NCBI GenBank assembly: GCA_964247055.1 | Contig: OZ176057.1 | Coordinates: forward strand, 62,001 to 126,000 | Length of the DNA stretch: 64,000 bases | Direction of reading: 5' to 3' | DNA from: Paragordius varius | Taxonomy: Eukaryota > Nematomorpha | Shown: in pieces, positions 1-12,000 of the stretch | Layout of the letters: every line of letters begins with the position of its first letter | Position numbering within the stretch: the first letter of the stretch is position 1 | The notes under the pieces: model-generated | The model's database searches: none | Told to the model about the DNA's origin: nothing | Seen by the model: the letters and a program-made list of their open reading frames with translations, nothing else | Position numbers and translations under genes: made by a program

Positions 1-900
1 GGTCCCATCGACTAGTTTCCTATCCTCAGAGGTGTGGGTCACAGATGTGTTTTTCCCCCTCCTATTTAATTTATACAGAGAAACTTTATTCCGAAATTGT
101 GAACTTTGGCAACATATTGGAGTCCGCATCGATGGTCTTACTGTATGCAATCTCCGATACGCTGATGATACAGTTCTCTTGACTGAATCTCATACGGACA
201 CTATTTATCTCTTAAATAGATTACAGTCGAAGCAAGTTTTATGGGTCTGAATCTTAATCTCTCTAAATCTAATCTAATAATTCTCAACGCTCCCCAGATA
301 CAATATCACTTAATGCCTCCTCTCTCGATGTAACCGATTACTGCAAGCATTTGGGTTCAATAAGTTCAGGACATACGAGCAAGGCCTGCATTAGGGGCTA
401 CCAAAGGCACGCTGTTCAAAAATGAACTGTTCGGTTATAAGAGTTTCAACCAAATCAGCCATCCTAAAGGTTTACCCCGTCGATTTTTAAAAGTTTAAAT
501 TATAGGTATGTAAATCCGCCGACAAAGTCGGCATCAATTTTTTTCAAATGTGGTGTTCCCGGACGATTTTACCTACCTATAAAGCCCACATCTCTAATTC
601 ATATATATATATATATATATATATATACTTAACTTCCTCAAACAGAGTTTTCACCTGGTGATCTACCAATCAAATATCTAGGCTACATTCTCCGATCCGA
701 TTCCCTGAAGAAAAAACATTCTCTCTGAGTTAGTTGATGGGACTCGCAAAAGAGGCCGCTCCAGATATTATTAAATCCATTGAAAACCTTACACTCTCCC
801 AAATAATTTGAAAGTCTCAAGATCGTCTGGAATGGAAAACGCTTATTTATGAGAGAGCTAAGAGTCGCTACCGAATAACTTTTAAACAAACATAAAAAAA
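1..900 (+). mobile_element. RTE-like LINE, 3' fragment (upstream of laccase A)
   Basis: The window opens inside the reverse transcriptase of a non-LTR retrotransposon. Bases 32-250 encode a segment with an LFNLYRETLF stretch and the catalytic box LRYADDTVLL, which is the RT palm motif of RTE/BovB-type LINEs. Further on (about 700-890) a basic C-terminal tail is readable only in pieces (VDGTRKRG, then KSQDRLEWKTLIYER). An AT microsatellite at 600-627 and many indels lie between the two. The element is degenerate and cannot be active. The same fragment is more completely preserved at 51340-52510, where more RT sequence is present upstream. The exact 3' end is unclear; sequence to about 1050 is also shared with that second copy and may be LINE 3' UTR. 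The clade is inferred from motif style, not from a search. Confidence 0.75.
600..627. repeat. (AT)n microsatellite
   Basis: This is an uninterrupted run of alternating A and T inside the degenerate LINE fragment. The matching place in the second LINE fragment (about 52238-52254) has a shorter run, so the tract differs in length between the two copies. Confidence 0.9.
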
Positions 901-1914
901 CAACAAATTTACGATATGACTAGACCGTCTTAACGATTGAGTCTAGGATTTGACTTCATATAGACTCACGTATCCGGCGCTTTGAACTATATTAGTGATT
1001 ACTTTGCGAGTTAGGGATGCCACTTTTGCTACTCAAAATTTATCCTATATTTAACCTATTATTTTTTAAATCCATTTATTGGTTATCCTAAAGGGTAATT
1101 AATATAAATGTTAAAATCTTTTACCGTCATTTCTTTATTGTTATTTTTACTCAGAATACTGACTTCTTGGAACTTGTAGGTTTTTTAAGAATTTATCTTA
1201 TGACATATTTACGTAGGATTTTATGTATTATACATATTAATTTAGTAGCTTTTTTAATGTAAAAATTGTATTCCAATAAATGTGCTAGAATGTTTTTTGA
1301 TTCAGGCTAGCAAAAAAATTAAATAACCTCCTATAGCCCATTTGATATCACTATACTATGAATTTCAGCTTTAAAATCAGGATATAAATATATATTTTTT
1401 TGGTGCTCACTGGGTATATGATTATAAGTGTTTGCTAAAAACTTTTTCTCGACATATTATTTCAAATTAAGATTAACATTCATATTATAGCCTAAGGTTA
1501 TTTAAAATTAAAATGGATAAATTTAATCTATGTAATAGATTTCATGGAAAATACAACGTAAAAAATTAAAATTATTATAAAATTTTGTGATAATGCCAAA
1601 TTAACAGTTTTTGGACAAAGGATATTTGAAAGATTTCCAAGATAAAAATAATTACACTTTTGAATCTTTTTATCGAGTGTGTAAATATAAAAAATATTTT
1701 GTCACATATTATGTACATTAAATATTATAAAAAAATGGTTTGTAATAATCTGCCCATATTCGCAGTATTGTTTGGACTCCAGGGTATATCTATATTTTTA
1801 TATGTGTGATGATAATTTTTTCATGACAACTTTCAATATAATAAATCTTTAATTTGTAAATAATGCTTAAATAAAACTCAAATGTTACTCATAAAAATTT
1901 GATGTCTTATCGAT
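901..1914. other. AT-rich stretch before laccase A; no gene seen
   Basis: No coding exon, RNA gene or terminal repeat was recognised here. The stretch aligns by eye with about 52510-53456 upstream of laccase B, but with many substitutions and indels; for example about 60 bases near 1397-1455 are missing from the B copy. The first exon and promoter of laccase A should lie here or further upstream, but I could not identify them. Confidence 0.6.
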
Positions 1915-4900
1915 TTGTTAGTTTTGTCTGTTGTTTTGTTTTGTGAAAATGTCTCAAACTCGGAAATCTATTGGAGATCCAGCTTAATAAGCCAACAGCA
2001 TCCTTGTAATCGGCCTTGCCATGCATTTACGAAGCCTTTGGAATGCACGTACAATTTTGTGGTCACTGTTAAGCACACAAATTATAGGTGTGACAAATGT
2101 CAACTTAATACCACCAGCTATTTGTAAGCTTTTGTAATATAAAAAGTAGCATTACACCAATTTTACTTTAAATAATAGAATCAAAAAAAAACTTGCATAA
2201 ATCTATTAGGAAAAGAGCTCGAATGACTTTAAATATTGTTATTTACATGTTAAATTACAAACGATTTTAACGTTTTTAAAGAGGGCCTTATAAGTGCAAG
2301 GCAATGCGCACATATTCCATGCACTTCTGATTGGGATTTTAACCTTTAAAATAACCGGACGGTTTATAGACACAGATTTTGACGGTCAGAGTCCTTGAAA
2401 TACAGGCTTAGTTCTTTCGTTAAAAAAAACTAAGCAAACACCAATCATATTGTATTAATATTTTCATAATATTAACGTCATGAATAATTTGATATTAATA
2501 TATATATATAATCCAATTATTTTAAAATTTAGTTTTAAATTTGGATAAAAACATATGTTGGGTTCTTAAAACTGATTATTTACAAAAGCAGTCAAAGTCA
2601 CGGTCATAATAATGCGTTTAGACCCAACCTAATTAGTAACTATATGACAAATCCGAAAATATAAGCCTATCTGATTGCCATGGTCAAGAATGTGTGCTAG
2701 GAGATGGCTACCAGCGAGTTATGTATCTTGTGAATAATCGATTCCCTGGACCTGATATAACGGTTTATTCTGCGTCTACTCCTCTAATTAACCATTAATT
2801 ATCGTGAAAGACTTTTACTATACATGTTTTAGGTTTGCGAAGGCGATAAAATCGTAGTTTATGTTAACAATTCCATTTTGAATGAAGAAGCTATCACGAT
2901 TCATTGGCATGGAATGCATCAAATTGGAACACCTCACATGGATGGAACACCAATGGTTACTCAATGTCCCATTTTAAAGGGTGGATATTATATTAATTAA
3001 TTTGTATGGTCTTAAAAATGCTTGATTGTTTTCTTATGTTTTTATTTGTATCTACCGTTTTAGAAATCGCTAAAAAATTTAGCTTTATATTTCAAGTCTC
3101 GAAGATTAATTAATGTGTTATTGCATTGGTTTTTATTTCAAGCAATTAATTATTTTTACAAATGTTAATTAGGAGGTATTTTCCGTTATGAATTTTCCGC
3201 AAACCCAGGAGGTACAGCCTTTTGGCATTCACATACAGCGTTTTTGAGGGCGGATGGTTTAGTTGGTCTGATTGTACGAAAACGCATTCAACAAATTCCT
3301 AAATGGTTTGAGGAAAAATTTTATATAAATTCAAAATCTTTTGACAAGTTATCTCTGATTCCAACTACAACTCCGATCCAAAATGAAATATATGATAAGG
3401 TATTTCGTTATAATGTCAAATATTATTTTTGAAATGAATAACCTAAAACATTTTTTGCCAATGCACATTTAGCGCCAATTCTCAACTTCTACTCTCCCTC
3501 AAAACAATAATACGTCTTCCAAAATCAAGTATAAAAGTTTCTATCGAAAGAGACAAAAACATCAAGTTTGCTTACGAGAGTATGCCCAACATTTATTTGC
3601 TCAGGATCAGGACAATGTTATTATCGTGCAAGAATGGAAACATGATATAAGCCTAGTGGATTACATGCTGATAGATGCAAAAGCCAAATGCCTCGTAATT
3701 AATGGACGGAAAGGAACGCCTAAATCTCCACCCGCTATAACGGTCATTAATCGCAAAAATTATTTTGGCGGCGCAAATAAACTGGACAAATCGGGTGATG
3801 ACGAAGCAAACAACAACTGTCAAGACGACATCCCATGGGTTCGAATAATTAGCAATGGGTTTCTTTCATGTCCCATACAAGCACATTTAGAGGGACACAG
3901 GTAGGTTGTTGTTTAATTTATTATAAAGAAAACTTTACGTTTGTCAAAGATTACTTGTAGTAATCGAATATTCACTATAAATTCATATAATTTTAGCTGA
4001 ATTATAATTGCAATATAATAATAACGAGATGATTTAGTTTAAAATAAAAAATTAGTATGATACAGACGCCAAATAATTAACTTACACGGTGTATCTAATA
4101 TTTATTTCATCATTCATTAATGTTTTTTGACAATTTTTGCAGTTTGGGTACGCTAATTTTTTTCTGATCAAATATAGGCTCAAATTAATTGCTTTGGATG
4201 GGATTGAGTTGAAGGATTCTCCAATATTTGATATATTAACCATATTCCCGGGTGAGCGATTAGATGTCCAACTGATTCAAACTGATTTCCCTGCCAGAGA
4301 ACAACGACCGCCAAGCGTAGAATGGGAAAGTTTTGCATTGCATTGGATTTCTCATGGCGATTGCCTTGTTAAAGGTATTCATGCAAATGCAACATCATAC
4401 ATCGTTTATCGAAACCAGGATATCACAAATAGCCTTAGTAAACAAGTAGTAGATGATGACTATGAGGATTGTAATGGAGAAATCATGACAGCAACAGCAA
4501 CAAGTCCACAAAACAATTTTGATCAACTTTTACAGAGTGTTATGGAAATGAATTTGAACCCGTCCAACATACCCAATAAGGCGTTTGATTGGCAAGTTGC
4601 GCTGAATACATCAATAGTATATATATACAATTTACAATTAAAATTCACCCACAAATTCAAATTCACCCTTGAACAATTCAAATTCACCCTTGAACAATTC
4701 AAATTCACCCTATTTCAGGCTAATATACCTTAATATTAAATATATCTTAATGGCATATTTCATTTTTTTTTCAGTATTATTTTATCTAAACAAAATTTTA
4801 TTTTTAAAAAATATATAAAATATAAGTAATTTTTATTTTAAAAAACAATTCGAATTGTTCGAGGGTGGAATTTTTGGAGGGTGAAATTGAATTGTTTAAG

Positions 4901-6917
4901 GGTGAATTGGACCTGCAAATGGCAACTTATTTTATCTATAGTAATTACTTTACATTACATCTTTTGTAGATTTTTAACCCAACACATATGGAAGATTTTA
5001 ATCAAAATGACCGATATATCCGATTAAATGACATACAGCCTCTCGAAAAAACGAAAATAATTTATGATAATATAGGGTCTCTTTCAAATTTGGCGCAAGA
5101 TACGCTTGTGGTGGACCATAAAATATTTTTGTTTGTGGATAGTCCAATCATATATGAGAGTAAGATTGTATCTTGACATATTAATATTTCTTATGAATGA
5201 TAATCATTCATTTTATAGTAATATCGCTTTTATTTTAATTAACACAGACATGCCGATTTTCAATAACATTTCATATCGGGCTCCAAGTCACCCGCTCTTG
5301 ACACAATTTTCCCAAATCGATAAAGAGCAATTCTGTAATTACGAGACTCACCCGCATTGCAAATATGAATTCTGCGCCTGTACTCACCTGTACAACATAC
5401 CGCTAGGGTCAGTTATTGAGCTCATATTAGTAGACGAAGGTAAAACCATCATTTAAAGGCATTGATTATTTTCTGTTTATGGCTACATATATAAAGGCGT
5501 ATTTGTATATCTTTTAGGGCTAAATGGTGAATATGATATCCATTCAGTGCATTTACATGGCAGCTATTTCATCGTTTTGGCTCAACAAAAAATGGGTCCC
5601 AATGTCACTATTGAAAGGGTTACTTATTTATTTTCAATCATTCAATCATAATCAAAATAAAAATAATCTTTTAATGATTCTCAATATATTTCAGGGCTGG
5701 GAGCCGGTTCTAAATGTTAAGGGCCGGTTCCGGAACAACTAAATTTTTAGAGAACCAACGGGGTTCCGGTTCCAATTGTTCAAGAATCACCCCGGTTCCG
5801 GTTAAAAACCAACGCTGTTCTAGGTTCCACTTGCTCAGGAACCGACCCGGTTCCAGTTCCACTTTTTTTGAACCGGTTTCAAGCCCTGATATATTTTGCG
5901 GATTTCACGGGGCTTGCGAGTCGCAGAATAGGCTTTAAACTAATCTAATCAATATATTTATCTATCTTAATACTCTAATTTAAAATATATTGGGTAAAAT
6001 AATACGCTCTTGGTGAGAATGAAACAAATTTTTGTTTTCATGACTGTTTAATCACAGAATACCGATAATGACGTACCATTTGAGGACGTCTAAATAGGTG
6101 TTTCATTTTAACTTTGAAATTAATAAATTTTTTTTTCCACAGATAAAGTTGTTGGATGAGAATGGGAAACTAAGGCGCAACTATAGGCATTACAGTGTGA
6201 AGGATTCAGTTTCAATCCCAGAAGGTGGCTACACTATTGTGCGCTTTAGGGCCGACAATCCAGGTTTCTTTTTTCTTTTATGCAACATTTATAACAATGT
6301 GAATTTTGCTGTATTACAAATAAACTTTGTAAAATTTGACTAAATGGTTTTAATTCAAAAAAATAATTTAAATATAAAATTGAGTGTATATCCGATTCTC
6401 TTTTTATTATTTAGCAATTCAAAACGATAGGTTTAATTAAATCAAGTATAAAAGTGTGGGTGCTTTATAAAAAATGTTTGTCATTTAGCTTTTATGTTTT
6501 GTCTTTATGATTTCTATTTTTCCTGTATCTCCTACAAAGACCTGTTTGAAAACTTGCATAATTATAAATCATTACAGGGTGGGGTTGAACACAGAAACTA
6601 ATTCAATTAATGGGTGCATTTATAAGTCCCTAAAAAATATCGTATTTTAAATATAGGCTGAGAATTCTCAGGAAATTGTTTTCAAGCTGATATCATAATA
6701 AATAACTATTATCGTAATTTTAATAGGAAAATTCGGAATTTGTTATATTTATGTTTTTGATTTAGGCTTTTGGATGTTTCACTGTCATTTGCACTTTCAT
6801 TTGTTCCAAGGAATGGCTGTCGTTTTCCAAATAGGAAATATCACTCAAATGAGACCAACGCCCTCTAACTTTCCTCAATGTGGTCCCTGGCTTTCATCTT
6901 ATCCAACTCATCTTTAA
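1915..6917 (+). CDS. Laccase-like multicopper oxidase, copy A (11 exons recognised)
   Basis: Laccases are copper enzymes that oxidise phenols or metal ions and reduce O2 to water; in arthropods they are usually secreted. Proposed exons: about 1922-2123, 2666-2762, 2833-2980, 3173-3399, 3473-3900, 4178-4616, 4970-5159, 5248-5439, 5518-5618, 6143-6263, 6766-6917 (TAA). All have GT-AG borders and phases that join cleanly. Copper-ligand motifs are complete: HWHGMHQ (exon 3), FWHSH (exon 4), HSVHLHG (exon 9) and [13 protein letters not shown] (exon 11), the last giving the type-1 Cys, His and axial Met. Exon 1 encodes a hydrophobic LLVLSVVLF stretch, possibly part of a signal peptide, and the Cys-rich HPCNRPC segment typical of arthropod laccases. 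No in-frame ATG precedes that stretch, so the start is probably in an unseen upstream exon. Introns carry a MITE and a TTCACCC repeat. The family call is firm; the substrate is unknown. Confidence 0.88.
4641..4916. repeat. Intronic TTCACCC/GGGTGAA repeat with inverted ends (laccase A)
   Basis: In the intron between laccase exons 6 and 7, a unit of about 21 bp containing CAAATTCACCCTTGAACAAT repeats at 4641-4713. Bases 4846-4916 carry the inverse pattern (GAATTGTTCGAGGGTGGAAT, then GGGTGAATTG). The two sides flank an AT-rich core, so this looks like a small fold-back or MITE-like insertion with sub-terminal repeats. I found no clear target duplication. Copies A and B have the same number of 21-bp units and copy C has one fewer. 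Reading through the direct repeat produces an in-frame FKFTLEQ repeat, but the splice site at 4616 makes that intronic. Confidence 0.6.
5692..5888. mobile_element. hAT-type MITE in laccase A intron
   Basis: A 197-bp element begins CAGGGCTGGGAGCCGGTTC and ends with the complement of CAGGGCTTGAAACCGGTTC, so it has imperfect terminal inverted repeats of about 19 bp. It is flanked by a perfect 8-bp target duplication, ATATATTT (5684-5691 and 5889-5896), as expected for hAT elements. The interior is rich in GGTTCC and GGAACC motifs and has no coding capacity. It lies between exons 9 and 10 of the laccase and should be removed by splicing. The same insertion is in copy B, and its start is visible in copy C at the window end, so it predates these duplications. 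Confidence 0.88.
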
Positions 6918-6962
6918 AATTCTAAAATAACCGTCATAATTTGTAAATTTTGTACAATTGTG

Positions 6963-6968
6963 AATAAA
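6963..6968 (+). promoter_or_regulatory. Candidate poly(A) signal, laccase A
   Basis: AATAAA lies 46 bp after the laccase A stop codon. In AT-rich DNA this hexamer occurs often by chance, so only its position supports the call. The copy B equivalent is at 58479-58484. Confidence 0.4.
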
Positions 6969-7462
6969 CTTGTGATATATATATATATCTATTATATTTA
7001 TTTGATTTGTAAGTTTTGTTTGAGCACTTAAGATTTAAAAATATTTTTAAGTTAATTGGTAAATTAACGTTATAGCTTTTTTGCTTTTATTTGTGTTCCT
7101 TAGAAATTCGAAATATTATCATTTATTGGTAATGGATGGATTGATTGAGTTATCACATGTCTGATGAGACGGATATTTGTATAACATTGTATGACAAAAT
7201 ATATGGGCTCATTAATAAACATAAAATGTGCATATTTTGTGTCTCTTTCAAAATGAGATGACAATGCGACAAAATTAAAAGTAATACTTAATTAATAAAA
7301 AACCATTTAGACCACATATGTAATGTAATTAAACCTATTAAATGAAGTATAATTGTTAAATAATATGAGTGTAATTTGTAAACTTTTCTCAAAATAATTA
7401 AACAAAAATTATCCAATCATGGAGGTAATGTAGGCTTATTCATATAATGTTCTAAGGTCGAA

Positions 7463-8430
7463 AACTCCATCTATCCTAATACTGAAAAGGGTGGTTTCGG
7501 TGGCGGATGTATGTAAACTCAATATACGAATATCCACTAAGACAGTTGCATCAATCAGGTCCAAGTCGTACAAAAAATCGTCCGGCAAAATCTGTTCAAA
7601 TTGGTTCTCAGCCAAATCAACCACCATTCTTAACTCCATCTATCCTAATACTGAAAAGGGGTGGTTTCGGTGGCAAATGGATGTAAACTCAATATACGAA
7701 TATCCATTAAGACAGTTGCATCAATCAGGTCCAAGTCTTACAAAAAACCGTCCGGCAAAATCTGTTCAAATTGGTTCTCAACCAAATCAACCAACCTTCT
7801 TAACTCCATCTAACCTAATACTGAAAAGGGGTGGTTTCTGAGACGGATGGATGTAAACTCAATATACGAATATCCATTAAGACAGTTGCATCAATCAGGT
7901 CCAAGTCTTACAAAAAACCGTCCGGCAAAATCTGTTCAAATTGGTTCTCAACCAAATCAACCAACCTTCTTAACTCCATCTAACCTAATACTGAAAAGGG
8001 GTGGTTTCTGAGACGGATGGATGTAAACTCTATATACGATAATCCATTAACACAGTTACATCCAAATCAGTTGTCAACATTCCTAACTCCATCTATCCTA
8101 ATACTGAAAAGGGGTGGTTTCGGTGGCGGATGGATGCAAACTCAATATACGAATATCCATTAAGACAGTTGCATCAATCAGATCCAAGTCTTACAAAAAA
8201 CCGTCCGGCAAATTCTGTTCAAATTGGTCAACCAAATCAACCAACCTTCTTAACTCCATCTAACCTAATACTGAAAAGGGGTGGTTTCGGTGACGGATGG
8301 ATGTAAACTTAATATACGATAATCCATTAACACAGTTACATCCAAATCAGTTGTCCAACATTCCTAACTCCATCTATCCTAATACTGAAAAGCGGTGGTT
8401 TCGGTGACGGATGGATCCAAATCATAATAA
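7463..8430. repeat. Short satellite array downstream of laccase A (~6 monomers)
   Basis: These are tandem monomers of the 169-170 bp satellite that also makes the large array at 25923-44690. Monomer starts, judged by the phrase AACTCCATCTATCCTAATAC, are near 7463, 7632, 7802, 7972, 8085, 8252 and 8367. Two intervals are only about 113 bp: these monomers share an internal deletion of about 57 bp and read ACATCCAAATCAGTTGTC instead. The array begins about 550 bp after the laccase stop. Its right edge (GGTGACGGATGGATCC) is the same as the right edge of the large array. Open frames here come from the repeat and are not called as genes. Confidence 0.92.
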
Positions 8431-9017
8431 GATTATCTATGTATACCAACATCAAAAACATCTAATGCTTTAAGACATTTTCCTTTTCATATAAATCCAA
8501 TACAGCTCTCTCACTGTAAATACTTATTTACAAAAAAATTTTGTTATAACTATTATTTAATTAATGTTTTATTATTTAAACCCCCAAAAATGGGGTCACT
8601 ATATCATCAAAAAATAAATAATATAATCATATATAATATATTGAGATATGGTGTGGTTATTTTTAGAATCTATTTTTCGTGTCTTGTCAAAAATCAATTA
8701 GAGGAGATAGCGATTCCGTTACCCTTAATTTTTTAAAACACTAATATTTTCTACAACCAACATCAAAGTTATTGGCAAGATTTATTTTAAAAACTAAAAC
8801 TAAAACCCTCTTGTGTTAATTACACCTCTACATATTTCTTAAAAATAAAATATAGACAAAACGGAAAAACTTAAAGCAAATTTTTTAATATAAGAATATC
8901 CATATTTGTTAAAACAGTGTTGTCCACTCTTTTCAGTATTAACCAGCTCTAAAAAATGTTAAAACATATAAAATTGAATTTCAATCAAAATTTAAGGTTT
9001 TGTAGATGATATATAAT
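8431..9017. other. AT-rich satellite right flank, first of three copies
   Basis: This non-coding stretch separates the short array from hAT copy 1. The same sequence follows the large array (44691-45287) and the array after laccase B (59945-60533), with only a few substitutions, so it is part of the duplicated block. It ends with TATATAAT (9010-9017), the left target-site copy of the hAT insertion. No gene was seen. Confidence 0.85.
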
Positions 9018-12000
9018 TAAGGTGACCAGACGTCCCGCTTTTTCACACTTTGTCCCGCGTCCCGCTACGTTTTTAAAATGTCCCGCTTTTTCACGATTAT
9101 ATAAAAAAAATTTTTTTTTATTACAAATAAGTTTTTTTATCCGTTTAAATTTTTTATCATTAAATATCTTTAAAATCTATATAAATTTTAAATTAAAATT
9201 TTTTATTTTTAAATTAAAAATATTTATTTTTTTCGAATTTGTATCATATGATTATATACTTTCCTTTCAAATACTACTGTCATTATTATCAAAAAGCCAA
9301 ATTAATACCACAAATCTCTAGATTAGAGCACAAAAGGTTGTAAATTCAACGATGAATTAATGAAAGATTTTCCTTATATTAAAAAAACGGAGAATGAATC
9401 ATCTGTTAAATGTCTTATATGCGAGGGGGAATTCCTAGTACATAGCGGCAAGCATGATATTACAAAGCATATGGAAACACAGAAACATAAAAAATGTTTA
9501 GATATGGTGGCATCATCTTACAAAATGAGCGATTTTTTTCGAAAAACCGCTTTTGGAGAGGAAGAAAAGAATTTGGCACTAGCCGCAGGGCGTGTTATCT
9601 TTTCACGCCGTTAATCACAATCATTCCTTTAGATCTATGGACTGTACCTCAGAGGTTATTCGCACGTTATTCCATAAAAAATTTACATGTGCCCGTACAC
9701 AGGCTGAAGCCATTGTGTTCAATGTCCTTTCGCCACATGCATTTTCTGAAAAAAAAGATTTGCTAAAAATTAATTTCTTATCCCTATACTCTGATGCATC
9801 AAATCACCATCACACAAAATTATTTCCCACTTTAATAAGATATTTTGATTCAGAAACCGGAATAAAAATTAAAATTTTAGATTTAACTCTACCCGGTGAA
9901 AATTCCGAAATAATATTTACTTCAATAATGCATATTCTAGAAAAAAATAATTTAAAAGACAAAATTATCGCCATATTGCGCTGACAACACCAATACGAAC
10001 TTTGGTGGAAAAGCAAGGAGGGGAACAAAAAATATTTTTCATAAAATAACACATAATCTTAATCAAAACATTATTGGCGTCGGGTGTGCAGCGTAATACA
10101 CAACGCTATTCAAACAGCTACTGATTTGTTACCCCTAGATGTGGAAAATGTAGTTGTTAAAATATATTCCTATTTTTATATATACATGGTACGTGTTGAA
10201 ACGCTTATTCTGTGAAAATGAAGAAGTTCAATATCAAAAAATGCTTGGATATTCTAAAACTCGTTGGTTAGCTTTTATGCCAGCTATCGAAAGGATTTTA
10301 AAAATGTATGATCCTTTAAAATCTTTTTATCACAGGACAAATGTCTTACAACTTTAAAAAAGTTTTTTGAAAGTGACTCTTCAAAAATATGGTTAGAATT
10401 CTTACATAATCAAGCTTCGCTCTTTCAAAATGTTATTAAATTTATAGAAGGTGACAAAACTTCGGCAATCGAAGTAGCCAATGAAGTTAGTAACCTAAAA
10501 TTCCAATGTCAAGAACGGTTAGAAAATATTTTTATACCATTAACCATCCGCAATATAATAAATAATTTAGAAAAACAAGGCTTAATAAATCGCCAAGATA
10601 TCCTGTACCATATAAAAATGTTATATACAAACTGTAAAGATTATTTGGAAGACTGGACGACGCAATTCAATGAAATTGATCATTTTCATTGGATAACATT
10701 AAAATCAGAATTTAATTGGCGCGATGTTCAAAAATCATTTGATTATATCTGCTCCTAAAAATTCTCAAAAAGTAATCTTCAGAAAATTATCTTTTTTCTG
10801 AAGTATCATTAGTTAAAAGATATATTAATAATGAAAAACTTAAATTATGGACAAAAGAAAAATATACAGTAGAAAAGAAATGGTTGGAAATATTTCATTA
10901 TTTTGAAGCCAACTATATTACATACAATAATATTTTAAAAATTGTGGAATTCGGACTCTCTTTAGCTGGAACCAACGCTGCTACTGAGCGCGTTTTTTCC
11001 ACAGTAAATCAGGTGTGGACATCGGAAAATTAATTTAAATGTTGAAACTTTAAAGGCCGTTTTATCTGTCAAATATAATTTGACAAATTCTTGTGAAGAC
11101 TTCCACAATATTTTAAAAAATGATGACAATCTGCTAAAACGCATTCACTCAAACAAAAAAATATACCAAATAATAAAATATTTTCTTTAAAGTTTTTGTG
11201 TTAAAAAATAAACAAAATTACTTAAAATATTGTATAAGTCTTCATAATTTGTCAAATTATATTTGAACACATAAAATGGCTTTTATTCAACATTAATTTG
11301 ATTCCGTGACCTTACTTAATTTACTGTGGAAAAACGCGTTCAATAGCAGTATTTCAGGTAAAGATAATGCGAATTCTACAATTAAAATATTATTGTATGG
11401 AACATAATTTGTTTAAAAATGATTATTTTAACCATTTCTATCCTACGTATTTTTTTCTGTTGTCCATATATAAGTTTTCATTCAATATATTTATTTAATA
11501 ATGAGACTTCATAAAAAAGTGTCATTGTGCACCGTCTAGTCTTCCAAATAATCGTTTCTGTTTGTATAAAACATGTTTATATTCTGGCTATTCATTGAGC
11601 CTTGTTTTTCTGGATGCTTTATAATATTGCGATTAGGTAATGGTATAAAATTATTTTCTAACCTTTTTTGACTTGGAATTTTGACCTTTGTCCTGTGATA
11701 AAAAATAGGATTCTAGGAGATCACATTTTTATAAATATTTCAATCGCTGGCAAAGGAGCTAACCAACAGTTCTACAATATCCAAGCATTTTAAAATCTAT
11801 ATTTTCCACATCCAGGGGTAACAAATCAGTAGCTGTTTGATTAGCGTTGTGTTTTTGCCAATAATGTTTTGATTAAGAATATTCGCTAAATTGTTAAAAA
11901 TATTTTTTGTGTCGCTTCTTGCATCACCCAGCGCACTTTGTAATGATTTCGTTTTCATTATTTTTTTATAGAATATTACAATCACTTCACCCTTTGTTCG

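Noticed and set aside
4641-4713. Interstitial telomere sequence
   Set aside because: The unit is about 21 bp with a single TTCACCC core, not a run of a short telomeric unit.
4617-4733. In-frame FKFTLEQ peptide repeat as the C-terminal part of a laccase exon
   Set aside because: A donor at 4616 and an acceptor at 4969 in matching phase remove it, and laccases have nothing like it at this place. It is an intronic repeat.
5714-5938. 74-residue Ser/Arg-rich frame in the laccase intron
   Set aside because: It is the translation of the GGTTCC-rich interior of the MITE.
7436-7639. Minus-strand open frame at the left edge of the short array
   Set aside because: It is antisense reading of satellite monomers, present again at 58952-59155 as part of the duplication.
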